Assembly: GCA_020635205.1 (NCBI GenBank)
Contig: JACKAE010000002.1
Span: 1,058,866 to 1,122,865 of the forward strand
Length of the DNA: 64,000 nucleotides
Reading direction: 5' to 3'
Source: Ignavibacteria bacterium
GTDB taxonomy: Bacteria; Bacteroidota; Ignavibacteria; OLB7
Both the position numbers and the translations under genes were made by a program. Shown here piece after piece: positions 1 to 8,600 of the stretch. Positions within the stretch are counted from its first letter, which is position 1. Each line of letters starts with the position of its first letter. Below the pieces are notes generated by a model, which did no database searches, was not told the DNA's origin, and saw only the letters and a program-made list of their open reading frames with translations.

Positions 1-988
1 TTCCATACTCTTCACGTTCGGCTTTATCGCTCAGGTGATCTCCGTCGCTATCCAGCTCTTCACTATCTGTCTCGAAAGCACTGTTCGGCGCGTTCGGTTT
101 ATCCATAGCTGGTGGCGTGGGTGCTGGCTGTTCGGGTGAAGATTGGCCAGTTGGTGGAGATGGATCAGTTGGAGGAGGAGGATCTCCAGCCGCGAGAGGT
201 TCGTTCTCCGGCTTTGGCTTGTGCTGCCATATTCGATAGGAGAGTCCAAGGCGAATTGCCGTATAGTGATCTGACTGCGTCGGTTGTGTCCCTGGCCCGG
301 TTGTAATCAACCCGTCGATATAGTCAACATAGTTGGCATATCCATCCAGGTAGTCTGTGAAAGTTCTGTGGTATACCCCCTCAAGCCACGCACGCCACTT
401 CTCAGCCACTTGATATTCAAAGCCTATTCCCATTGGGATAGTGAATGACGTTGTGCTATAGCTTCCGGTGATGTTTCGTGGCAACGGGTCTCCATTCTCA
501 TTTTTCGGATTAAAGGAGGTAACACCCAAACCGAGAAGTGCGTATGGTGAGAGCTTCTCCTGCATGATGTACCACTTCCCGTATACCTGTGCATTAGTCA
601 ACCCAATATCGTTCTGCTCAGTAATTGGGACTGACGAGCCGGGGTAGGTTGTGCTTCCTGCCGGTCCGAAGAAGTTTGATGCGTAGAGTGCTCGGGAGTC
701 GGCTGTGACGGCGTAGGGGAATGATGCAATCATGTAGTGTCCGCCGATAGCTACCGAGGAGGTAATGTTGTACTGCAAGTTGAGAGTTGCATTTTGGCTC
801 AGCACTGGGGAGAATCCGGCTCCTTGCAGACTATTAAACTCGCCATGGTAGATACCAGTGCCAAGTCCAAGCCCTAACATTATCGAGCGGGGGTCAGGTT
901 GTGCTAAGAGCGAAACTTGAGCAACAATAACCAGAAGGCAGAGAGTGAACACTTTGCCAGCGTTCCGTTTGTTTGGTCGAGGTGCCAT
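1..988 (-). CDS. Outer-membrane beta-barrel protein with calcium-binding thrombospondin type 3-like repeat (C-terminus outside window)
   Basis: This reading frame runs from an ATG at 988 off the left edge, so about 329 residues are seen and the C-terminus is missing. Residues 1-30 form a signal peptide ending in SLLAQ. Residues about 31-255 show the alternating aromatic strands and glycines of an outer-membrane barrel (for example YALLGLGV and AIRLGLSYRIW). A proline-rich linker (about residues 265-300) leads to an acidic DSDGDHLSDKAE stretch, typical of the thrombospondin type 3 repeats that precede an OmpA peptidoglycan-binding domain. An OmpA/MotB domain beyond the edge is therefore likely but is not seen. 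Found by translating the reverse strand by hand. Confidence 0.85.
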   Translation of the reverse strand, partial: MAPRPNKRNAGKVFTLCLLVIVAQVSLLAQPDPRSIMLGLGLGTGIYHGEFNSLQGAGFSPVLSQNATLNLQYNITSSVAIGGHYMIASFPYAVTADSRALYASNFFGPAGSTTYPGSSVPITEQNDIGLTNAQVYGKWYIMQEKLSPYALLGLGVTSFNPKNENGDPLPRNITGSYSTTSFTIPMGIGFEYQVAEKWRAWLEGVYHRTFTDYLDGYANYVDYIDGLITTGPGTQPTQSDHYTAIRLGLSYRIWQHKPKPENEPLAAGDPPPPTDPSPPTGQSSPEQPAPTPPAMDKPNAPNSAFETDSEELDSDGDHLSDKAEREEYG

Positions 989-1066
989 ACAGTTGCGTTG
1001 TATTATCATCTGATTCATCTCCATTCAGGATGACGTAAGAGAGCCGAACGAAGGGAATTCCACATC

Positions 1067-1128
1067 AAAAGCCCGATTCACAGTCAATTCAGTAAAAGTA
1101 CTGAAAAAGAAAGACTGTGAGATCGGGC
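1067..1128 (-). terminator. Intrinsic terminator after tmk
   Basis: Inverted arms lie at 1071-1085 (GCCCGATTCACAGTC) and 1113-1128, with a one-base bulge and a smaller hairpin in the loop. Read on the minus strand the stem is followed by TTTT. It sits 36 bases after the tmk stop. Confidence 0.7.
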
Positions 1129-1163
1129 AGAGAGTTACAGGGTAATTATAGATTGTCGTCCAG

Positions 1164-1835
1164 TTATAGAACCATCGGTTCAAGCGTTCCGTTCAAACTG
1201 ATAGAATATCTGGATTCACTTTTAAGCCGTTCACTCACTAATCGCCAGATAATGCCCTGAATTTCATCGACACTCTTTCCACCGTCGACCACGAAGTAAC
1301 GTCCGGCATTGATGTTTGCAACGCGCATATATCCGTGAATCACTCGCTCGAAGAATGTAATACCTGCTTCTTCCATTCGATCTTGTACCACACCCTCTCT
1401 TCCGGCTGTTCGCTCAAGTGCAGTCTCCGGTGAAATATCCAGATAGAAGGTCATATCTGGTTCAGTCTCCTGCGTCGCAATTCTGTTGATATGAATGATG
1501 TCATCTAAAGGAAGTCCACGCCCATACCCTTGATATGCAATCGTAGAATCTGAAAAGCGATCACAAATCACGATCTTTTCTTGCTGAAGCGAAGGAAGAA
1601 TCACTTCGGCAACAAGTTGAGCGCGGCTTGCAGCAAAGAGAAGAAGTTCGGTACGTTCGTTAATTTCGGAGTAATCTTTGTTGAGGAGAATTTCGCGGAT
1701 ATGTTCTGAGAGTCGGGTGTTTCCAGGTTCTCGAAGTTCGACTATATCGTGCTGAGCTTCACGAAGTTTTTCGGCCAGTAGCCGCGCTTGAGTAGATTTG
1801 CCGCTACAGTCGATACCTTCAAATGTGATGAACAT
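1164..1835 (-). CDS. tmk: Thymidylate kinase
   Basis: Phosphorylates dTMP to dTDP with ATP, a cytosolic step of dTTP synthesis. The 223-residue protein begins MFITFEGIDCSGKST, with the P-loop at residues 7-15, a DRFSDSTIAYQGYGRG nucleotide/substrate motif near residue 92, and the lid GREGVVQDRMEE near residue 145. A longer frame reaches 1988, but the start at 1835 is preferred because GGAGGT lies six bases before it and the family starts with this methionine. Length is normal for the family. The gene is divergent from the lipoprotein gene at 2006. Confidence 0.95.
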   Translation of the reverse strand: MFITFEGIDCSGKSTQARLLAEKLREAQHDIVELREPGNTRLSEHIREILLNKDYSEINERTELLLFAASRAQLVAEVILPSLQQEKIVICDRFSDSTIAYQGYGRGLPLDDIIHINRIATQETEPDMTFYLDISPETALERTAGREGVVQDRMEEAGITFFERVIHGYMRVANINAGRYFVVDGGKSVDEIQGIIWRLVSERLKSESRYSISLNGTLEPMVL

Positions 1836-2005
1836 AAGCGCACCTCCGAGTTTATTAAGTTGTAGAGAACATCGCTGAGAGACATGGTGGATTCGATGAA
1901 TAGCCGGCGATTTGCTATTCTCTCCGTCAGCATGTATTGCCGATTCGTAACATCGCCTGAAAATAGAGTTCAATAGAATGAAAGTCAATAACCTGGAACA
2001 GATTA

Positions 2006-2803
2006 ATGATAATAACTGGGAGATTTTTGTCGGGACTGTCCTATAACATTCGGTTCTGCGGAAACATAGGAGGGATTCTCCTCCTCTTCTTTCTCATCTT
2101 TTCTTTGAATGGCTGTTCAGGAGGGGGGAAAGAGTCTATTCGGTATCAATCCGATGTTTTAATCGAGTCGATTGAGGGAATTCGAGATACAATCGAGTTT
2201 CACATCGGCTCTCCCCTTTTCTTAAAACTTGGTATTCGTACTGGGCGAGCCTGCGAATCGTTCAACGGCCACCCCTTTTTCTTTGATGAACGTGGCGCGC
2301 AAGTTGGTTGGGGATTTGAAGAGGTGAGCGATACGCTAATGTTTCCCGATGCAGAGGCTTCTTGTGAACGCTACTTGATGTTGAGTTCTGAGGCCTCAAA
2401 TCTCTTAGCTGAAGGGTATTATTCGATGTCAGTCGCCCTTTTGATCGATGAGAAGTCGGAACTCCGATCAGATACCATTGTTCTCCACCCAATTCATGCC
2501 TCAGGAGCCAACGCACTCTCATACAGCCGTTTTATCCTCGAACAGATTATCTTGAATTCACCTCTTCTGGAAGATCGTGCAACGCTTCGCGAGCTATTCT
2601 CCGATCACCTTCCGCAGAGCTTCGCTTCAGATGTCTATCGAGCCGCGATTTTCTATCGTGGAGGTGACCGGGTTGAAGCGAGCGACGCTTTGGCCGCTGC
2701 CGAACGCCGAATGAAGAGTGATGAATCCTCCTCAACAGGCTCAGCAAATACGAGCAGACTTTTCAAGAAACTACAAGCGAATCTGAGTGAAGAGATGAAG
2801 TAG
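2006..2803 (+). CDS. Uncharacterised lipoprotein
   Basis: A 265-residue protein with a hydrophobic segment (residues about 21-35) ending in a lipobox, FSLNGC, so cysteine 37 is the likely lipidated residue; it should be anchored in the envelope facing the periplasm. The region before the lipobox is longer than usual for a signal peptide, but there is no later methionine. The body contains beta-rich sequence to residue about 165 and an alpha-helical tail (YRAAIFYRGGDRVEASDAL) that resembles one TPR-like helix pair. No family was recognised. A gliding or secretion accessory lipoprotein is possible but not shown. Confidence 0.7.
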   Translation: MIITGRFLSGLSYNIRFCGNIGGILLLFFLIFSLNGCSGGGKESIRYQSDVLIESIEGIRDTIEFHIGSPLFLKLGIRTGRACESFNGHPFFFDERGAQVGWGFEEVSDTLMFPDAEASCERYLMLSSEASNLLAEGYYSMSVALLIDEKSELRSDTIVLHPIHASGANALSYSRFILEQIILNSPLLEDRATLRELFSDHLPQSFASDVYRAAIFYRGGDRVEASDALAAAERRMKSDESSSTGSANTSRLFKKLQANLSEEMK

Positions 2804-2821
2804 CCTACTCTCGGAATCCAG

Positions 2822-2853
2822 TTTGCGTAAATTCCTGAAAACGGCTAAGTTTG
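2822..2853 (+). promoter_or_regulatory. Candidate Bacteroidota-type promoter upstream of the primary sigma gene
   Basis: TTTG at 2822-2825, a 20-base spacer and TAAGTTTG at 2846-2853 match the Bacteroidota consensus TTTG-N19..21-TAnnTTTG. It lies about 220 bases before the start of the sigma gene, leaving a long leader. Single match found by eye, so chance is possible. Confidence 0.4.
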
Positions 2854-3071
2854 CAAGGTTTATATCGTTTCAAAGTGAGCAAGTAACGGAAGTTGAGGGG
2901 AAACGTGCAGGGGAGGACATTTCCGTCAAGAAGTTCTGGGGTGGCTGCCGCAATAATCTACGACAAGAAAAAAGTTTTCCTGTCACAACATTATTACGGC
3001 GAAAATCGTCACCCCGTGCTGTAAATGATAGAAGTAATCGCAATTCAATAACAACCTGAAGAGGTTTACTG

Positions 3072-3935
3072 GTGCGCATCACAAAACAGTACACGAACCG
3101 GGAGAGCCAGTCTCTTGATCGTTACCTACAGGAAATCGGCAAAGTAGAGTTGCTGACGCCTGATATGGAAATTGAGCTGGCAAAGCGGATCAAAAGGGGA
3201 GGAGCCGAGGGAGAGCGGGCACTTGAAGCTCTCGTGAAGGCAAACCTTCGATTCGTTGTCTCGGTAGCCAAACAGTATCAGAACCAAGGTCTTTCGCTCG
3301 GTGATTTAATCAACGAAGGAAACTTAGGTCTGATTAAAGCGGCCAAACGTTTCGATGAGACGCGCGGATTCAAGTTCATTTCCTACGCCGTTTGGTGGAT
3401 TCGGCAGTCTATCTTGCAAGCACTCGCCGAGCAATCCCGTATCGTTCGGCTTCCCTTGAACCGGGTTGGTGCACTGAACAAAATCGGCAAGAAGTTTAGT
3501 GAACTGGAGCAGAAGTACGAGCGCGAACCAACCGCTTCAGAAATTGCTGAAGAGTTGGAGATGACGATGAGTGAGGTGACCGAGACGATTAAAATCTCTG
3601 GACGTCATCTCTCCGTTGACGCTCCATTTGCTCAGGGTGAGGATAATCGTCTGCTCGACGTTCTGACAAATGATGCTCAGCCCTCTCCAGATCACGGTCT
3701 GATGAGTGAGTCGCTGAAGATCGAAGTGCGGCGCGCACTCTCTACACTCTCTGAGCGTGAGGCAGAGGTCATTCGCCTTTACTTCGGTCTTGACCGAGAG
3801 CATTCGTTGACACTTGAGGAGATTGGTGAGCGGTTCAACCTGACACGCGAACGTGTTCGGCAGATAAAGGAGAAAGCAATCCGGCGTCTGCGTCACACTT
3901 CGCGTTCGAAGGCTTTGCGAGCCTACCTCGGGTAA
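3072..3935 (+). CDS. rpoD: Primary RNA polymerase sigma factor (short RpoD/SigA type)
   Basis: Directs core RNA polymerase to housekeeping promoters. The 287-residue protein starts at a GTG preceded by GAAGAGG and opens with a region 1.2 motif (SLDRYLQEIGKVELLTP). Region 2 follows (NLRFVVSVAKQYQNQGLSLG, then NLGLIKAAKRFDETRGFKF and YAVWWIRQ), then region 3 (about 125-200) and region 4 with the helix-turn-helix LTLEEIGERFNLTRERVRQI. Region 1.1 is absent, as is usual for Bacteroidota primary sigma factors. A strong terminator follows, so it appears to be transcribed alone. Confidence 0.93.
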   Translation: MRITKQYTNRESQSLDRYLQEIGKVELLTPDMEIELAKRIKRGGAEGERALEALVKANLRFVVSVAKQYQNQGLSLGDLINEGNLGLIKAAKRFDETRGFKFISYAVWWIRQSILQALAEQSRIVRLPLNRVGALNKIGKKFSELEQKYEREPTASEIAEELEMTMSEVTETIKISGRHLSVDAPFAQGEDNRLLDVLTNDAQPSPDHGLMSESLKIEVRRALSTLSEREAEVIRLYFGLDREHSLTLEEIGERFNLTRERVRQIKEKAIRRLRHTSRSKALRAYLG

Positions 3936-3963
3936 ACGTGAGAAATACTACATTATCGGCAGT

Positions 3964-3999
3964 GAAAGCCTCGGTGACTGACCGGGGCTTTCTTCTTGC
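3964..3999 (+). terminator. Intrinsic terminator after rpoD
   Basis: Arms GAAAGCCTCGG (3964-3974) and CCGGGGCTTTC (3982-3992) pair with one wobble, followed by a T-rich TTCTT tract. Its overlap with the longer version of the next reading frame supports the later start chosen for rfaE1. Confidence 0.85.
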
Positions 4000-4031
4000 C
4001 GGGCATAACAAAGGCTTTTTTTCGTAAGGAT

Positions 4032-5030
4032 ATGCAGACCCTTCTGACAGACTCTGGAATAGAACAGATTCTCGACCGCGTCGGCCGCGCACGGATTGCC
4101 GTTGTAGGAGATGTAATGCTGGATCGATATTATCGGGGCAAAGCATCTCGACTCTCTCCAGAAGCACCTGTTCCTGTCGTCGAAATTGAAGAGGAGGCAG
4201 AACATCCCGGTGGGGCTGCCAACGTTGCCTACAACCTCTCATCGCTCGGTGTTCAGACTTCAGTCTTCGGTGTGATAGGTGGCGATCGGTCAGGGGAACA
4301 ACTCTCGTTTCTTCTCGACGATCTCGGCATTGCATGCCGTGGGCTTGTTGTGGAGAGTGAGCGGGCAACAACCGTAAAGACTCGCGTGATTGCCGAGGGG
4401 CAACATATTGTTCGAGCCGACAGGGAGAGTCGTGGAGCCATAAGCGAAGATGCTCAGCAGAAATTGATGGCGAAACTTCAAGAGCAGATCAGCGATCTCG
4501 ACGGGATTATTCTCCAAGACTACAATAAAGGGGTCTTCTCCCCGAAACTCATTCACGATATTATTTACCTTGCCGGAGAGTCTGGAGTTCCAACCTACGT
4601 CGATCCAAAGTTTGAAAACTTCTTTGCTTTCCAGGGGGCAACGCTCTTCAAGCCCAACAGAAAGGAGACTGAAGATGCACTCCAGCGAAGACTTGAATCA
4701 CTTGAAGAAAAGCTGAGTGCTGCCCAGGAGCTGAGAGAACGACTCCAAAGCCGTTACGTAGTTCTTACGATGAGTGGCGAAGGGATGATCTTGATTGGTG
4801 ATGGTGAAGAACCAGAGCGCATTCCCACACGATCGATTCAGGTTGCCGATGTTTCCGGTGCAGGTGATACTGTGATCGCAACACTTGCAGCAGCCTCGGC
4901 AGCCGGAAGTCCGATGCGGGAAGCTGTGGAGCTTGCAAACATTGCCGCGGGGATTGTCTGCGAGCAGGTTGGAACCGTTCCCATTACTCGTTCTGCTCTT
5001 CAGCACTCGCTTCACAACATGCACGCCTGA
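4032..5030 (+). CDS. rfaE1: D-glycero-beta-D-manno-heptose-7-phosphate kinase
   Basis: PfkB-family sugar kinase that makes heptose 1,7-bisphosphate for ADP-heptose, a precursor of LPS inner core. It corresponds to the N-terminal half of E. coli HldE. Visible motifs are VVGDVMLDRYYRG (substrate end), the PGGAANVAYNLSSLG signature, and DVSGAGDTVIA near the C-terminus, which carries the catalytic aspartate. A frame start exists at 3996 but lies inside the rpoD terminator; the ATG at 4032 (after GTAAGGA) is chosen, giving 332 residues. It is followed six bases later by rfaE2, so the bifunctional enzyme of enterics is split here. Confidence 0.92.
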   Translation: MQTLLTDSGIEQILDRVGRARIAVVGDVMLDRYYRGKASRLSPEAPVPVVEIEEEAEHPGGAANVAYNLSSLGVQTSVFGVIGGDRSGEQLSFLLDDLGIACRGLVVESERATTVKTRVIAEGQHIVRADRESRGAISEDAQQKLMAKLQEQISDLDGIILQDYNKGVFSPKLIHDIIYLAGESGVPTYVDPKFENFFAFQGATLFKPNRKETEDALQRRLESLEEKLSAAQELRERLQSRYVVLTMSGEGMILIGDGEEPERIPTRSIQVADVSGAGDTVIATLAAASAAGSPMREAVELANIAAGIVCEQVGTVPITRSALQHSLHNMHA

Positions 5031-5036
5031 TTAGAT

Positions 5037-5561
5037 ATGCAAAACAATTCTTTCGCGTCACGTATCCTCGACATTTCACACATTGGTGACCTATGCGAGC
5101 AACTGCGAAAGAGTGGAAGCCGAATAGTCTTCACAAACGGTTGTTTTGACATCCTCCACTTAGGGCATGTAGAATATCTCCGCCAAAGTGCAGAGCTGGG
5201 AGATATTCTGGTTGTCGGCGTAAACTCGGACAACTCCGTTCAGCGATTGAAAGGGGAGGGGCGTCCTATCGTGCCGGAAGGTGAGCGTGCGGCTCTCCTT
5301 GCAGCACTTCGTTCGGTTGACTATGTCTCAATCTTCGATGAAGATACTCCACTCAATTTGATCGAAGCTATCCGGCCCGATGTTTTGGTGAAAGGGGGAG
5401 ACTATGATCCTGCCGCTCTTGATGGATCGCGATACATCGTTGGAAGTGATCTTGTCCGGTCGTATGGTGGTGAAGTAAAGGTGATTGATCTTGTGGAGGG
5501 GAGATCAACTACGAATATTGTCAGCGCGGTTTTGCGTGCATACGGTCAAGTAGGGGAGTAG
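5037..5561 (+). CDS. rfaE2: D-beta-D-heptose 1-phosphate adenylyltransferase
   Basis: Nucleotidyltransferase that activates heptose 1-phosphate to ADP-heptose; corresponds to the C-terminal half of E. coli HldE. The 174-residue protein has the signature FTNGCFDILHLGHVEYL (residues 32-48, HxGH at LHLGH) and the later KGGDY and GRSTTNIV motifs conserved in this family. It lies six bases after rfaE1 and is almost certainly cotranscribed with it. The remaining steps (GmhA, GmhB, HldD) are not in the window. Confidence 0.93.
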   Translation: MQNNSFASRILDISHIGDLCEQLRKSGSRIVFTNGCFDILHLGHVEYLRQSAELGDILVVGVNSDNSVQRLKGEGRPIVPEGERAALLAALRSVDYVSIFDEDTPLNLIEAIRPDVLVKGGDYDPAALDGSRYIVGSDLVRSYGGEVKVIDLVEGRSTTNIVSAVLRAYGQVGE

Positions 5562-5575
5562 ATAGAAGAATCGGA

Positions 5576-5622
5576 CGTAACTTATAAGGGTAGGATCAAA
5601 CCCTGCTAAGAGTTACGTGCCA
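5576..5622. other. Imperfect hairpin between rfaE2 and tamB
   Basis: Outer arms CGTAACT (5576-5582) and AGTTACG flank inner arms AGGGT and ACCCT, giving an interrupted stem. There is no T-run after it, so it may be an mRNA-processing or stabilising hairpin rather than a terminator. Confidence 0.4.
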
Positions 5623-5693
5623 TACCGGACATCTCTCCTTTCTCAGACTGTTATGGTGAAGTGAAGCATAGTATGTGAAGCAACGTCCTCAGG

Positions 5694-8600
5694 ATGCAGC
5701 AGAAGATCTACATTATTGCAAAGGCGTTAGCCAAGTTCGGCGTTCTGATGATCGCTCTACTCTCCTTTGCTGGTGCATTCATCGTTGCAATGACACAGTA
5801 TCCCCCTTTTCGCCAGTGGACTATCGACGAAGGATTGCACATTGCCAACAACGCGCTCAGCGGAAAGCTTTCGGTAGAGGATGTGCAGGGAAATATCATT
5901 ACGGGGCTGACGGTGACCGGTGTTCGCCTTGAGGCTGCAGATACCACCTTTGCATACATTCCACGCATTTCTCTTCAGTATCATCTCAATCCTATTCTCA
6001 GAAGCAAGACCATTCAGGCTTCGGTAATCCTTCACAATCCAGAAGTCTACCTTCGCAAAGCACAGAATGGCGTGTGGAACTTCAGCCAGATTGCCAAGCC
6101 ATCAACGGTTGTCGATACGATGCCGAGTAAGCCGTTGGATTGGACTTTTGAGATTGAGAATCTGGAATTGCGGGATGGGGTTATTATCCTTAATGATGAA
6201 GGGAGTCCGCCATATCACTCCGAGCAGAAGAAAATTGATTTCCTCCACTCCAAACTACGTCAAGTGAACTTGGCGACAAGTGTCTATATCTCTGCTTCAG
6301 AACAACAAGTTGATATTGAACATTTCTCGTTCAAAATTGATAGTTCCGATCTGAACTTGGTCGATCTTGCCGGTAATATCTCGGTTGACGAGAGTGGACT
6401 TTCGGTTAATGGCTTACGGGTGGAAACCGAAGGGAGCTTTTTCAAGATCAACGCTCAGATGGATTCGATCAGTCTCTTCAACTCGAAGCCTAATGGGGAT
6501 TGGATGAACTATCCATTCAATCTCACACTCGATGCGAACCGGGCGGATATGTATGAATTGCGAAAAGCGATTCCGGGGCTGAACATCTTGGGCGGAGTTG
6601 CATCCCTACAATTGAAGGGGGAGGGGACGTTTAGAGATATAAACGTGAAGCAGCTTGACCTGACGCTTCAACGTTCAGTGATCCACGCAACTGCACGCCT
6701 TTTAGGGTTGGATAACGCAGAGAATTTGCGAATCGAAGCCGAGCTGAAAGATTCACGAATTTACAATAGTGATATACCTCTTTACCTCGTCGGCATTCCG
6801 ATGCCCGATCTGAACTATCTCCAAGAAGTTGAAATTCATCACCTAAACTATTCCGGGACAAATCGGGATCTGGTCTCAGTCTTCGATATCTCCACAACGG
6901 TAGGGAATGTAGAGGGGGGGGGCTGGCTTCATTATGAAGGCACGCCCCAGTGGAAAGTTGATCTGTTGGTAGAGGAGGCAAACCCCGGTCCAGTTTTGCA
7001 AGATGATCTCTACAACGGATCGGTGACTGCAAGGCTTGTTGCTGAGGGGGTTGGGTTCGATCCAAACCAGATGAGTACACGGTTTCGGTTGCGTGCTGGT
7101 CCGGCACGACTGGCTGAGCGAAACGTTGGGCGGCTCTGGGTAGACGGAGCGTATGGTGATGGGGGATTGCTGACGTTAGATACCGCAATGGTTGCTTGGG
7201 GTGATGCCGGAACGTTCAATGCAAACATCGGCTCGCTTGAAGCTCTTCAACAAGAATTGCAAAAGATTCGTGAAGGCAAAGGTGGAACAAACTTTGTGGA
7301 GAGGGTTTCGTTGGCGCAGCAGGATGCCGATATCTTTGACGGTCTTCCCTCGCTTCGTGCTAAGGGGTGGTACGACATGCGAGATCCTTCACAACCGAAG
7401 TACAAGGGGGAAGTCGAAACAGATCGCCTGAACTTAGCTGAGATCACGCTTGATCCTGAGCAGACAACTCGACTTGGACTCACCTTCTCGGTGGAAGGCT
7501 CCGGTATCGAACTCGACAAGGTGGTTGGGAAGGCTCAGTTAGCAGTCTTCGATGCAGTCCTTCCTGATGAAACGATCATCGGTCCATTCAACGCAGAAGT
7601 AATGTTAGCACTTGAGGGGGATGACCGTATCCTTCAACTGAAATCAGATGTGATGGATGCCTACCTCAACGGTAGTTGGCGTTTCTCAACACTTTTCCCA
7701 ACTCTCTCTGCCGGAATTCAAAAGCTTGTAAGCTACGTGTCGAGGAAGGGGAACTACAACAATGAGATGGATATGGATTTCCTGACAAGTGATGACAGGG
7801 AAATCGAACCAATCATTGCCTCCTATGAGTTTATTCCAAAAGATCTCTCTCTGCTTCAGGCATTTATCCCGAATGTCACTATCGAAATGGATGCCACCCT
7901 GAAGGGGAGCATTTCGGGAACTACTCAGTTGCTCGGTATCACTGCGCGTGGAGAGATTCGTCGATTCCACTATCAAGCGGGAGATCAAGATATTCGTTTC
8001 GGTGGAACGAACGTTGATGCCGAAGTCCGCAACATCAGTTCTGGATCGATGGACGACCTTCTGGATGCAGAGATCAAGATGACCAACGATTCGCTGATAC
8101 GGATCGGTGATCTGGACATTGCTCTCCCCCGTTTGGACATGGCATTTCGTGATGGCGAGTTGAGTGCGAACGGCGCAGCCTTGATTGACAACACATATTC
8201 AATCGCCCTCGATGGCAAACTGAACGTTCTGGACGAACGGGGATATGCCGTGGTAATGGATACGTTGTTTATCGGTTGGTCGCGTGGGCTACAGTGGCGC
8301 AATGCCGATCCTGTCCGCTTTACGTTGGGGAGTGATGGTGTCGCTATTGAATCGTTCCGGTTGTACAGAGAAGGAGCCGAACTCTTCTCTATTACTGGAC
8401 GGCTGGAAAACTTTTCGGAGTTCCGCAACCTCCGGCTCAGCGTTGCCGGAACATCGCTCCGCTCACTGCAACCCCTTATTCAGGATCAGAGAACACTCGA
8501 AATGGTAGAGACTCTTTCGGGTAATCTTGAGGAGGCTGAAGTACTACTGAACGGTTCGCTCGAGGAGCCAACGATTGAGGCGTTCCTCAACATCGACGAC

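Noticed and set aside
2823..3059. 78-residue frame between lipoprotein and rpoD
   Set aside because: It starts with TTG, has no ribosome site, and is basic low-complexity sequence across a probable promoter region.
3835..4371. 178-residue antisense frame over rpoD and rfaE1
   Set aside because: Antisense shadow of two confidently identified genes; composition is not protein-like.
5576..5622. Riboswitch before tamB
   Set aside because: The hairpin is simple and matches no known aptamer pattern.
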